Positions 28,883 through 36,845 of a stretch of DNA of 64,000 nucleotides are shown in pieces (the stretch's first letter is position 1; every line of letters begins with the position of its first letter). The DNA comes from Flavobacteriales bacterium (GTDB lineage: Bacteria; Bacteroidota; Bacteroidia; Flavobacteriales_F; PHOS-HE28). Location: positions 186,001 to 250,000 of the forward strand of contig JAEUSY010000004.1 in the NCBI GenBank assembly GCA_016788295.1, written 5' to 3'. A model generated the notes under the pieces. That model saw only the letters and a list, made by a program, of their open reading frames with translations, was not told where the DNA came from and did no database searches. Position numbers and translations under genes: made by a program.

Positions 28883-30748
28883 ATGATCGAACATCGACTC
28901 GCACTGCTCGTACTGCTCGGATTATCGGTGCCAACGTTCGCACAGGACCGGACCAGCGGTGTGCAAGGCCGTACCGAAAAACCATCCCTCGATCCCCGTG
29001 TAGCACCCGGCCCTGCGAACCAAGGAGCTCCGCGCGTGGATCTCTGGAGCGACGACTTCTCCTCACCAGGCAACTGGGTGATGGGCCAAACAGGCGCCAC
29101 CACATTGAACTGGCAGATCGGCACCGGATTGAGCTCACAAGGTGATTACCCAACACCGGCAATCCTGAGCACAACGGCCGATAATGGGTACGCCATGTAC
29201 GATTCCGATGCCGGCAACAACAACACCGGCAGTCCAGAGTATGCGTTCATGACCAACGCCACACCGTTCAGTACCGCTGGATACCAGAACGTGATCATCG
29301 AGTTCCAGACCCAGTATCGGCGCTTCAATAACGAACAGACCTACCTCATCGTTAGCACCAACAACACCGACTGGCCCACCAACCTGACCCCGACCAGCGA
29401 TATCAGTGGTCTTCAGAACGTATACCATGTGTTCGTGCCAGGCGAACTAACGCAGGGTGTTTCCCCAGGAAATCCGGAGACCCGCCGGATAAATATCTCC
29501 GCAAGCGCAGGCGACCAGGAACAAGTGTGGGTGCGCTTTCTCTTCGTGGGCGTCTGGGGCTACACCTGGTATATTGATGATGTGAAGGTGCGCGAGCAGC
29601 CCGCCTACGAACTGATCATGGAGGATGGATTCCTATCCCATACCGGCGACGGCGAGGAGTTCGGCCGTATACCCGCATCTCAACTGAACAACACCATGCG
29701 CGTGGGTGGCAGCTACCTCAACTTCGGATACGAGGACATGACCGACGTGGCCGTTACCGTGGAGCTCCGCGACGGTGCGGACAACCTTGTTGTTGGCGCT
29801 TCTACCGATCCCTTTGCCATGGCCGCAGGTACCGATGGGACCATGGATCAATCCGTGAACCTTCCGGCTCTCTCCGATGGTTTCTATACAGGCACCTTCG
29901 AAGTTACCGCCGCTGAGACGGACAGTGAAGAAGACCAGTTGAACAATAGCTACCTGCGTCGTTTTGAAGTGACCCCGCTGCGCTACTCGCTTGACGGACT
30001 GGGCAACCATCCCGATGGCTACCAGTCGACCACTTCCACAGGTTCCAATAGCTTCCTGGAAGATCCTGATGGACTCATGCTGTTCACCTACTACCCGGTA
30101 CGGCAAGCCATTACCGTCTACGGGCTTGAGGTGGCCCTGGCCTCCAACACGGTGGAGGGAGGATTCATGATCGCCAGCATGCACGATACGGCCAGTGTAT
30201 TGGCTGACAACGTGGGTGATCTCCTCGCCGAAGGGCAGCCCACCGACATCACTGCGGAGGATATCGAGAACGGGCTGATCACCATGCTCTTCGATGATCC
30301 CGTGACGCTCTCCCCCGAAGGCTACTACGCTGGCGTGGCCCTTTTCAGCAACACGGGCGCTGGTCACATCCGCGTTGTGGATGACCTCACCGTGCCCCAA
30401 CCCGCCTTGGCCAGCATGATCTACCTGCCCAGCGACAACACCACCTACACCAACGGCAACGCCTTCGCCATCCGGTTGCTCACCGATCCGAGCATCGGTA
30501 TGGCCGAACAGCGCAGAACCTTGGACGTGGCCCTCTACCCCAACCCCACCAACGGGCTGGTGACCGTGCGCGTGCCCGGCCAAGAGGTGGCCACCCTGGA
30601 AGTGATCGATGGCTTGGGCCGCACGCTGCTCACCAAGCGCAGCAATGGCAACACCACGCTCGACCTGCGCCATTTGGCCAAGGGCATGTACCAGGTGCGT
30701 TTGAACAGTGCCACAGGCACCGGCGTTCAACGCATCGTACTGGAGTAA
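28883..30748 (+). CDS. T9SS type A sorting domain protein 3
   Basis: A 621-residue secreted protein from ATG 28883. A signal peptide ends VPTFAQ, a jelly-roll module runs from WSDDFSSPGNW to WYIDDVKV, and a CARDB-like domain and a second beta module (SPEGYYAGVALFSNTG) follow. The C-terminal T9SS sorting domain begins VALYPNPTNGLVTV and ends QRIVLE. It is the third tandem cargo gene, with the same order of modules as the two before it. The frame extends upstream to 28787, but that part overlaps the preceding terminator. Binding specificity cannot be read from sequence. Confidence 0.9.
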   Translation: MIEHRLALLVLLGLSVPTFAQDRTSGVQGRTEKPSLDPRVAPGPANQGAPRVDLWSDDFSSPGNWVMGQTGATTLNWQIGTGLSSQGDYPTPAILSTTADNGYAMYDSDAGNNNTGSPEYAFMTNATPFSTAGYQNVIIEFQTQYRRFNNEQTYLIVSTNNTDWPTNLTPTSDISGLQNVYHVFVPGELTQGVSPGNPETRRINISASAGDQEQVWVRFLFVGVWGYTWYIDDVKVREQPAYELIMEDGFLSHTGDGEEFGRIPASQLNNTMRVGGSYLNFGYEDMTDVAVTVELRDGADNLVVGASTDPFAMAAGTDGTMDQSVNLPALSDGFYTGTFEVTAAETDSEEDQLNNSYLRRFEVTPLRYSLDGLGNHPDGYQSTTSTGSNSFLEDPDGLMLFTYYPVRQAITVYGLEVALASNTVEGGFMIASMHDTASVLADNVGDLLAEGQPTDITAEDIENGLITMLFDDPVTLSPEGYYAGVALFSNTGAGHIRVVDDLTVPQPALASMIYLPSDNTTYTNGNAFAIRLLTDPSIGMAEQRRTLDVALYPNPTNGLVTVRVPGQEVATLEVIDGLGRTLLTKRSNGNTTLDLRHLAKGMYQVRLNSATGTGVQRIVLE

Positions 30749-30763
30749 CCGACCGCAGCGATC

Positions 30764-30810
30764 AAATGCGAAGCCCCCGCCGGACAGCGTCCTGCGGGGG
30801 TTTTGCATTT
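30764..30810. terminator. Terminator between T9SS gene 3 and mlaF
   Basis: The inner stem CCCCCGC (30774-30780) / GCGGGGG (30794-30800) is followed by TTTT. Outer arms AAATGC (30764-30769) / GCATTT (30805-30810) also pair. It lies between convergent genes and could act on both strands. Confidence 0.8.
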
Positions 30811-30817
30811 CAACCGA

Positions 30818-31576
30818 TCACAGGCCCATGGCCTTCTTCGCCTGCCGCATAAGGGCGCTCGCGAATACGAACTCGTTCAGCTCAGTGTTCGTGCTGCCCA
30901 GCAGTTCCTCGCGGGTACCCTGCCACCACTTGCGGCCCTTGTGGATGAAGATGATGTTCTCGCCGGTCTCCATCACTGAGTTCATGTCGTGCGTGATAAC
31001 GATCGTGGTGGTCTTGAACTCGTCGGTGATCTCCTTGATCAGATCATCGATGACGATGCTTGTTTGTGGATCAAGGCCGCTGTTGGGCTCGTCGCAGAAC
31101 AGGTACTTAGGGTCCATGGCGATGGCCCTGGCAATGCCTACACGCTTCTGCATGCCCCCGCTCAGCTCTGCCGGGAACAGCTTGTCTTTATCAATGATGT
31201 TCACGCGCTTCAGGCAGGTGTGGGCACGGTCCTCCATTTCGCTCTTCGCCATGGAGGCGAACATCTTCATGGGGAACATCACGTTCTCCAGTACCGAAAG
31301 GCTGTCGAACAGCGCGGAGCCTTGGAAGAGCATGCCGATCTCCTGCCGTACCTGCCGCTTCTCATCGCGGTCCATGTCGTGGAACGAGCTCCCTTCGTAG
31401 AACACTTTGCCTTCCTCGGGCTTGTGCAGGCCCACGATGCACTTGGCCAGCACGCTCTTACCCGAGCCGCTCTTGCCAATGATCTGGTTCACCTTACCCT
31501 TCTGGAATACAGCATTGATGTCGGTGAGCACCTGTGTACTTCCGAACCGCTTGCCAACGCCCACCACCTCGATCAT
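30818..31576 (-). CDS. mlaF: MlaF-type phospholipid ABC transporter ATPase
   Basis: Cytoplasmic ATPase of the Mla-type lipid transporter that maintains outer-membrane lipid asymmetry. The 252-residue protein has Walker A GKSGSGKS (34-41), the MlaF-type QGSALFDSLSVLENVMFP, signature LSGGMQKRV, Walker B YLFCDEP with NSGLDP, and H-loop ITHDM. Its start overlaps the mlaE stop by 4 bases (31573-31576). The MCE substrate-binding protein (mlaD) is not in the window. The choice of Mla over the general Mkl/Ttg2 name is by family resemblance. Confidence 0.88.
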   Translation of the reverse strand: MIEVVGVGKRFGSTQVLTDINAVFQKGKVNQIIGKSGSGKSVLAKCIVGLHKPEEGKVFYEGSSFHDMDRDEKRQVRQEIGMLFQGSALFDSLSVLENVMFPMKMFASMAKSEMEDRAHTCLKRVNIIDKDKLFPAELSGGMQKRVGIARAIAMDPKYLFCDEPNSGLDPQTSIVIDDLIKEITDEFKTTTIVITHDMNSVMETGENIIFIHKGRKWWQGTREELLGSTNTELNEFVFASALMRQAKKAMGL

Positions 31577-32313
31577 ATCAGCAGCAATTGGGTGAGCGCG
31601 TAGTTGACGATGAGGATGACCACGTTGCTGTACACCACGGCGAGCGTGCTACTGATGCCCACTTCACGCGTGCCGCCCACCGTATAGTACCCCTGGTAAG
31701 CAGAAACCGTGGCAATAATGAAGGCAAAGACCACCGTTTTGATGAGGGCGTAGGTAACGTGGTACGTGTTGAAGTTCATCTGGATACCCTGCAGGTAATC
31801 CTCTGTACTAACGATGCCCGTGCCGACCCCAGCGAGGTACCCACCGAAAATGCTCAGGAACATGCTGAACATGATCAGGAACGGGTTGAACAGCATGGTG
31901 CCCAGGATCTTGGGCAGGATGAGGTAACCGGCGCTGTTCACACCCATGATGTCCAGCGCATCGATCTGCTCCTTCACCCGCATGGAACCGATCTCGGCGG
32001 CGATGTTGCTGCCCACTTTGCCCGCCAGGATCAGCGAGATGATCGTGGGGCTGAACTCAAGGATGGTGCTTTGGCGTGTGGCAAAGCCCACCACCCAACC
32101 CTGGATCAACGGGCTATCGATGTTGGTCTTGGTCTGGATGGTGATCACCGCCCCCATAAAGAAGCTCAGTAGTGCCACGATGCCCAGGCTCTGAACCCCC
32201 AGCAGGTCCATCTCCTCCAGCGTACGCTGCCAGTATAGGCGCCGCTTCTCAGGCCTGCTGAACGTATCGCGCAGCAACAGGAAATACCGGCCGATGTGGA
32301 AAAGGACCTTCAT
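31573..32313 (-). CDS. mlaE: MlaE-type ABC transporter permease
   Basis: A 246-residue membrane permease of the MlaE (DUF140) family. From ATG 32313 it begins MKVLFHIGRYFLLL. Family hallmarks are GVQSLGIVALLSFFMGAVITIQTK, PTIISLILAGKVGSNIAAEIGSM and the conserved EQIDALDIMGVNSAGYL. It pairs with MlaF, with which it overlaps by 4 bases. A TATTTTCG element on the minus strand at 32329-32336 lies 15 bases upstream and is a likely -7 box. An in-frame ATG further upstream at 32379 would read through that promoter. Confidence 0.9.
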   Translation of the reverse strand: MKVLFHIGRYFLLLRDTFSRPEKRRLYWQRTLEEMDLLGVQSLGIVALLSFFMGAVITIQTKTNIDSPLIQGWVVGFATRQSTILEFSPTIISLILAGKVGSNIAAEIGSMRVKEQIDALDIMGVNSAGYLILPKILGTMLFNPFLIMFSMFLSIFGGYLAGVGTGIVSTEDYLQGIQMNFNTYHVTYALIKTVVFAFIIATVSAYQGYYTVGGTREVGISSTLAVVYSNVVILIVNYALTQLLLI

Positions 32314-32328
32314 GGTTCGGAACGTGGG

Positions 32329-32336
32329 CGAAAATA
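32329..32336 (-). promoter_or_regulatory. -7-like element TATTTTCG of mlaE
   Basis: A TAnnTTCG variant on the minus strand, 15 bases upstream of the mlaE ATG. Confidence 0.45.
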
Positions 32337-32383
32337 GGCCTTCCGGGCAGGAACGGCATTCCTGTACTGGCATTGCCACCCGC

Positions 32384-32391
32384 TACCTTTG
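32384..32391 (+). promoter_or_regulatory. -7 element TACCTTTG
   Basis: An exact TAnnTTTG match only 8 bases before the ATG of the small lipoprotein gene, which implies an mRNA with almost no leader. Confidence 0.6.
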
Positions 32392-32399
32392 CAGGGTAC

Positions 32400-32618
32400 A
32401 TGCTTCACCGGACCGGACACTCCCTGCTTATTCAGTTATTGGCGGCCTTGTTGGTGCTCGGCACCTTGTATGGTTGCCGTACGCAGCCGAGGAAATACCG
32501 CAAAAAGCGCGGGTGCGACTGCCCGAAGTGGAACCTGCACCAGGCTCCTGGGCCACAGGGCGTTCACGCCCAATGGGAGCGTTCGGTAGGCGAACACGCG
32601 GCACAAGCCTCGATCTGA
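32400..32618 (+). CDS. Small lipoprotein
   Basis: A 72-residue protein with a short basic N terminus, a hydrophobic stretch LLIQLLAALLVLGTLYG and a lipobox Cys (LYGC). The small basic mature part contains KKRGCDCPKWN. Small lipoproteins with a Cys-rich basic core of this kind occur in Bacteroidota, without known function. ATG 32400 sits 8 bases after a perfect -7 element, which supports this start. It lies 19 bases upstream of the SprT-like gene and is probably co-transcribed with it. Confidence 0.65.
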   Translation: MLHRTGHSLLIQLLAALLVLGTLYGCRTQPRKYRKKRGCDCPKWNLHQAPGPQGVHAQWERSVGEHAAQASI

Positions 32619-32637
32619 GCACGTTGGGAAAGACGCC

Positions 32638-33270
32638 ATGAGCACCAACCACGACCTGGACCTACTGCGCAAGCACCTGCCAGCTTCGGCCTGGCCGATC
32701 GTGCTGCACTGGTTGCAGGCCAATCCGGTGAAGGTGCGGGTGGTGAAGCCCCGCACCTCAAAACTGGGCGACTACCGCACCGCACATGCTGACAAGCCGC
32801 ACCGAATCACGGTGAACCGCGACCTCAACATGTACGCGTTCCTGGTTACCCTGGTGCACGAGTTCGCCCACCACTCCACCTACATGCGCACCCGGCGCTG
32901 GCAGGATCCCCATGGCCCCGAATGGAAGGCCGAGTTCCACCGGCTGATGCGCCCCTACCTGAGCCGGATGATCTTTCCGGAGGATGTGCTGCACGCCTTG
33001 GAACGCCACCTGCGCGATGCCCCTGCCAGCAGCTGTGCCGACCCTGTGCTGATGCGGATCCTGCGCAAATACGACGCCTCTCCCCGGCCCATGCTGGAAG
33101 AACTGCCGGACCGCACGGTGTTCCGTTTCAATGAAAAATTGTTCGTGAAAGGCCCCCGGTTACGTAAAAGGTTCCGGTGCCAGTGCCTGAACGACCGACG
33201 CACCTACCTTATAGACCCACTTGCCGAGGTACACTTGAGCGCCCCGCTCGCTGTGCGAAAGGCTTCTTGA
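32638..33270 (+). CDS. SprT-like zinc metalloprotease-domain protein
   Basis: A 210-residue cytoplasmic protein with the SprT-type zincin motif HEFAHH within TLVHEFAHHSTYMRTRRWQDPHGPEWKAEF; the later DPHGPEW segment supplies a likely third metal ligand. The C-terminal part has a Cys pair (RCQCLNDRR), a rudiment of the SprT zinc ribbon. SprT/Spartan relatives act on DNA-protein crosslinks in eukaryotes; the bacterial role is unclear. It lies between the small lipoprotein and the guanylyltransferase. Confidence 0.85.
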   Translation: MSTNHDLDLLRKHLPASAWPIVLHWLQANPVKVRVVKPRTSKLGDYRTAHADKPHRITVNRDLNMYAFLVTLVHEFAHHSTYMRTRRWQDPHGPEWKAEFHRLMRPYLSRMIFPEDVLHALERHLRDAPASSCADPVLMRILRKYDASPRPMLEELPDRTVFRFNEKLFVKGPRLRKRFRCQCLNDRRTYLIDPLAEVHLSAPLAVRKAS

Positions 33271-33295
33271 CCCAACTTTGGGGCGAATTCCCGAG

Positions 33296-34387
33296 ATGAC
33301 CGACAAACACACCTACTGCGTGATCATGGCCGGCGGCGTTGGAAGCCGCTTCTGGCCCATGAGCCGCAGCGCCTACCCCAAGCAATTCCTCGATTTCCTT
33401 GGCTTGGGCCGTACCTTGCTGCAACAGACCTACGACCGGTTCCTAGCGATCTGCCCTCCAGAGAACATCCTGGTGGTGACCAACGACCGCTACGCCGCGA
33501 TCGTGAAGGAACAGCTACCGGCATTGGCTGCTGACCAGATCCTGGCGGAACCATCCAGGCGCAACACGGCACCCTGCGTGGCCTATGCCAACCACGTCAT
33601 CGCAGCGCGCGATCCGGAGGCGGTGATCATTGTGGCGCCAAGCGACCACCTGGTGCTGAAGGAGGAGGCCTTCCACGAGACCGTGCGCACGGCCGTGCAA
33701 CAGGCGCGCAGTTCCGATTGCCTGGTAACGCTGGGCATCATGCCCAACCGCCCCGATACGGGCTACGGCTACATCCAGTTCACCGAAGGGGATGGCACCG
33801 TGCACCCACGTGTGAAGAAGGTGAAGACCTTCACCGAAAAGCCCGACCACGACACGGCACTGCGCTTCGTGGAGAGCGGAGACTTCCTGTGGAACGCGGG
33901 CATCTTCATCTGGAGCCTCAAGAGCATTCAACACGCCTTTGCGCAACACCTGCCTGAAATGCAGGCCAGGTTCGCCGAAGGCAAAGCGCATTTCGGAACA
34001 CCCGGCGAGACCGCTTTCATCAATTCCATCTACGATGCCTGCGAGAACGTGAGCATCGACTATGGGATCATGGAGAAGGCCGCCAATGTGTACACCGTGG
34101 TGAGCGAGTTCGGCTGGAGCGATCTGGGAACCTGGGGCAGTCTCTACACCCACATCCCCAAGGACGGCAAGGGCAACGCTGCAGTGGGCGACCAGGTGCG
34201 TCTCTACGATTGCAGCAACAACGTGGTGCACGCGCACGACGGCCGCCTGATCGTGTTGGAGGGACTGGAGGACCACATTGTGGTGAGCACCGCCGATGCC
34301 CTGTTGGTCTGCCGCAAGCGCGAAGAGCAGAAGATCCGCCAAATGGTGAACGATCTGGCCGCAGAAGGTCTGGACCGTTATATCTGA
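33296..34387 (+). CDS. manC: Mannose-1-phosphate guanylyltransferase
   Basis: Makes GDP-mannose from mannose-1-phosphate and GTP for glycan and polysaccharide synthesis. The 363-residue protein from ATG 33296 has the nucleotidyltransferase signature MAGGVGSRFWPMSRSAYPKQF, the second motif AEPSRRNTAPC, APSDHLV, the substrate-site segment FTEKPD, and WNAGIF. It lacks the C-terminal phosphomannose isomerase domain of the bifunctional ManC/AlgA type. CAACTTTG (33273-33280) is a possible -7 element. Confidence 0.93.
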   Translation: MTDKHTYCVIMAGGVGSRFWPMSRSAYPKQFLDFLGLGRTLLQQTYDRFLAICPPENILVVTNDRYAAIVKEQLPALAADQILAEPSRRNTAPCVAYANHVIAARDPEAVIIVAPSDHLVLKEEAFHETVRTAVQQARSSDCLVTLGIMPNRPDTGYGYIQFTEGDGTVHPRVKKVKTFTEKPDHDTALRFVESGDFLWNAGIFIWSLKSIQHAFAQHLPEMQARFAEGKAHFGTPGETAFINSIYDACENVSIDYGIMEKAANVYTVVSEFGWSDLGTWGSLYTHIPKDGKGNAAVGDQVRLYDCSNNVVHAHDGRLIVLEGLEDHIVVSTADALLVCRKREEQKIRQMVNDLAAEGLDRYI

Positions 34388-34399
34388 CCCCGGTCCGCA

Positions 34400-35524
34400 G
34401 TGCCATCCTACGAACTGATCACCACCCCCGAAGGTCTGGCCCGTGCGCTGAAGACCCTGGATGGCGCACCCTTGCTCGCGCTCGATACCGAGGCCAGCAG
34501 CTTTCACCGCTACCAGGAACGCGTATGCCTGGTGCAATTGAGCGACCGCGAGCGCACCTTGCTCGTGGACCCCTTGGCCATAACCGACCTTTCGCCATTG
34601 GGTACCCTGCTGGCCGACCCCGGCATGCAGGTGGTGATCCATGATGCCGATTACGACCTGCGTATACTGGCCAAGTACCACCGGATCCGGGTGGAGAACG
34701 TGTTCGACACGCTGGTGGCCGCTGAACTACTGAACGAGCCGGAGATCGGGCTGGCCGCACTGCTGCTCAAGTACCAAGGCGTGCGGGTGGACAAGAAATT
34801 CCAGAAGGCCGATTGGAGCGAACGCCCCCTGCCCGCGCCCATGTTGGATTATGCCGCTGGTGACACCGCCAACCTTATCGCTCTACGCGACATACTGGAG
34901 GAAAAACTGCGTGCCAAGGAACGCTGGACGTGGGCCGAAGAGGAGTTCGCCCTGTTGACCGATGCACCGTTCAACCTACCGGCGGACGAAGAGCCTGCTT
35001 TTCTGAAAATGAAAGGGGCCAAAATGCTCAAGCCGCATCAGCTCGCTATTTTCAGGGAAGTGCATGGCTGGCGTGAAGGGATAGCCGCCAAAATGGACCG
35101 TGCCCCCTTCATGGTGTTCGGCAACGAACCACTGCTCAGCCTGGCCATCGATCCACCACGCAACATCCAAGATGTGCTCGACCGGAAAGGCGTGAACGCG
35201 CGGGTGTTGCAGCGCCATGGCCAGGAACTGATGGATGCCATTCAACGTGGCCTGCAACTGCCCAAGGAAGAGTGGCCGCGCATCCCGCGCCACAAACGCT
35301 GGGACCGCGACGACGATTACGAAGAGCGGCTGAAGCGATTGAAGCAGGTACGCGACCGGCTCACCCTCGCCTCGGATCTGCGCCCGGGGATCGTTGCTGC
35401 CAACCAGATGCTCATGGACATCGCACGCACGCTGCCCGGCGACCTGGATACCCTGGCAGCGATCCCTGGCATGCGCCGCTACCAAGTGGAGCACTTCGGC
35501 GCTGATCTATTGAAGGCCCTTTAA
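34400..35524 (+). CDS. rnd: Ribonuclease D
   Basis: 3'-5' exoribonuclease of the DEDD superfamily that takes part in tRNA 3' maturation. From a GTG start it has 374 residues. The exonuclease motifs are LALDTEASSF (Asp29, Glu31), VVIHDADYDLRIL (Asp82 region) and LDYAAGDT (Tyr and Asp of motif III). One or two HRDC domains follow, as usual for RNase D. It starts 12 bases after manC on the same strand. The next gene opens a separately regulated island. Confidence 0.9.
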   Translation: MPSYELITTPEGLARALKTLDGAPLLALDTEASSFHRYQERVCLVQLSDRERTLLVDPLAITDLSPLGTLLADPGMQVVIHDADYDLRILAKYHRIRVENVFDTLVAAELLNEPEIGLAALLLKYQGVRVDKKFQKADWSERPLPAPMLDYAAGDTANLIALRDILEEKLRAKERWTWAEEEFALLTDAPFNLPADEEPAFLKMKGAKMLKPHQLAIFREVHGWREGIAAKMDRAPFMVFGNEPLLSLAIDPPRNIQDVLDRKGVNARVLQRHGQELMDAIQRGLQLPKEEWPRIPRHKRWDRDDDYEERLKRLKQVRDRLTLASDLRPGIVAANQMLMDIARTLPGDLDTLAAIPGMRRYQVEHFGADLLKAL

Positions 35525-35549
35525 CAAGCTTTCACGCCCTTTTGTCGCT

Positions 35550-35567
35550 AAGTGACGCGTGTCACTT
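35550..35567. promoter_or_regulatory. Dyad operator/activator site 1 upstream of arsR
   Basis: AAGTGACGCGTGTCACTT has 7-bp arms around GCGT. Its core TGAC-N4-GTCA (35553-35564) ends 24 bases before the -7 element TACGTTTG, which puts the dyad centre near -41.5. The same core recurs at 35606, 42365 and 44250. Confidence 0.65.
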
Positions 35568-35588
35568 TAACGCATAGCCATGCGACTA

Positions 35589-35596
35589 TACGTTTG
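35589..35596 (+). promoter_or_regulatory. -7 element TACGTTTG of the sulfur-island regulator
   Basis: An exact TAnnTTTG match 20 bases before the ArsR-type ATG. No TTG is present at -33; a dyad site occupies the region just upstream. Confidence 0.65.
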
Positions 35597-35604
35597 CATC
35601 ATCA

Positions 35605-35618
35605 ATGACGCTTGTCAT
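35605..35618. promoter_or_regulatory. Dyad site 2 over the arsR start
   Basis: ATGACGCTTGTCAT has 5-bp arms, and its core (35606-35617) has the same TGAC-N4-GTCA form as site 1. It lies just downstream of the promoter and overlaps the start codon. Its centre is 53 bases, about five helical turns, from that of site 1. Confidence 0.6.
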
Positions 35619-35931
35619 GTCGATGGCAACCTTGGACCAACGCATAGGCACCGAAAAGCTGACGAAGGTCAGTGAACTACTGCGCGTAGTGGCCCATCCA
35701 CAACGTCTGGCGCTCTTGGATGCGCTGGCCGACGGTGAACGCAAGTGCAATCGTGAGCTACAGGAACTGCTGGGTATTGAGCAGGCCATCCTGAGCCAAC
35801 ACCTGACCCTGATGAAGGACCGCGGCGTATTGGCTTGCTCCAAGGAAGGCAAGTACACCTTCTGGGTAGTAAAACGACCTGAACTGCTGAAGATCCTCTC
35901 GTGCATGGAGGATTGCTGCGACAAGCTCTGA
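35617..35931 (+). CDS. ArsR-type transcriptional regulator of the sulfur island
   Basis: A 104-residue winged-helix repressor of the ArsR family, with the DNA-reading helix region LGIEQAILSQHLTLMKDRGVL and a C-terminal wing. Cysteines lie at 44, 74, 96, 100 and 101. From memory, persulfide sensors BigR and SqrR use a pair near 41-42 and 107-108; Cys44 with one of the C-terminal cysteines could form an equivalent switch (inference). ATG 35617 is chosen because the earlier in-frame ATG at 35605 lies within dyad site 2. TauE, a persulfide dioxygenase and YeeE-type proteins follow, as in the BigR operon of Xylella. Confidence 0.85.
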   Translation: MSMATLDQRIGTEKLTKVSELLRVVAHPQRLALLDALADGERKCNRELQELLGIEQAILSQHLTLMKDRGVLACSKEGKYTFWVVKRPELLKILSCMEDCCDKL

Positions 35932-35941
35932 ACACTGGACC

Positions 35942-36748
35942 ATGGAACTGCTCGGCTACATCGGCGCGATACTCATGGGTCTGTCCCTTGGCCTCATCGG
36001 AGGTGGGGGCAGCATCCTAACAGTACCCATTCTTGTCTATTTGTTCCTGATCGATCCGGTGCTGGCCACGGCCTATTCCCTCTTCATTGTGGGCCTCACG
36101 AGCTTGATCGGCAGTTTCAGCCACATGCGGCTGGGCAACATTCACTGGCGCACGGCCATCGTGTTCGGCATACCCAGCATTGCGGCCGTGTATGCCACAC
36201 GCGCTTGGCTGGTGCCCGCCATACCCGACCCCATCTTCACCCTGGGCACCACGGCGATCAGCAAGGCCATCGGCATCCTGGTGTTCTTTGCGCTCATCAT
36301 GGTAGCCGCAGCGTATAGCATGATCCGCAAGCAGAAGGCGGCCAGCACTGCTGCCTCAGGTGAAGAAGTACGATTCAACTATCCGTTGATCCTGGCCGAA
36401 GGGTCCATTGTAGGCATGGTCACCGGCATTGTGGGCGCAGGCGGCGGATTCCTCATCATTCCCGCGCTCGTGCTCCTAGCCAAGCTGCCCATGAAACAGG
36501 CCGTGGGCACATCGCTGATCATCATTGCAGCAAAGTCGCTCATTGGCTTCACGGGCGACCTGAAAGGCCATGAGGTGATCGACTGGAATTTCCTGCTCAC
36601 CTTCTCAGCAATTGCCGTGGTAGGGATCCTTGCGGGCAGCATGCTGAGCAAACGTATTCCCAACGAGAAACTGAAACCCGCATTCGGCTGGTTCGTGCTG
36701 GTGATGGGTGTCTACATCATCGCAAAGGAACTCTCCAAACTCAACTGA
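35942..36748 (+). CDS. TauE/SafE family sulfur-compound permease
   Basis: A 268-residue polytopic membrane protein of the TauE/SafE family, which exports small sulfur-containing anions such as sulfite and sulfoacetate. Both internal repeats carry the family glycine motif: SLGLIGGGGSILTVPILVYL near the N terminus and GIVGAGGGFLIIPALVLLAKLPMKQA in the second half. It starts 10 bases after the regulator stop, so the two genes form one transcript. In this context it may export sulfite produced by the persulfide dioxygenase (inference). A palindrome with terminator character follows. Confidence 0.88.
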   Translation: MELLGYIGAILMGLSLGLIGGGGSILTVPILVYLFLIDPVLATAYSLFIVGLTSLIGSFSHMRLGNIHWRTAIVFGIPSIAAVYATRAWLVPAIPDPIFTLGTTAISKAIGILVFFALIMVAAAYSMIRKQKAASTAASGEEVRFNYPLILAEGSIVGMVTGIVGAGGGFLIIPALVLLAKLPMKQAVGTSLIIIAAKSLIGFTGDLKGHEVIDWNFLLTFSAIAVVGILAGSMLSKRIPNEKLKPAFGWFVLVMGVYIIAKELSKLN

Positions 36749-36755
36749 CCTCAGC

Positions 36756-36783
36756 GGGCGCGTCATGACGCGCCCAATAAAAT
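36756..36783. terminator. 20-bp perfect palindrome with A/T-rich tail
   Basis: GGGCGCGTCATGACGCGCCC (36756-36775) is followed by AATAAAAT. As RNA it forms an 8-bp stem with a CATG loop. It lies between tauE and the persulfide dioxygenase and may be an internal terminator or attenuator, or a protein-binding site. Confidence 0.5.
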
Positions 36784-36809
36784 CGAAGGAACAACACTGC
36801 TAACACGCG

Positions 36810-36826
36810 ACAGGCAGGATGCCTGT
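36810..36826. repeat. Hairpin ACAGGCAGGATGCCTGT
   Basis: Perfect 7-bp arms and a GGA loop, 19 bases before the persulfide dioxygenase ATG. It has the style of the other short intergenic palindromes in this window. Confidence 0.5.
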
Positions 36827-36845
36827 AGAACAACAACCCTCCCCC

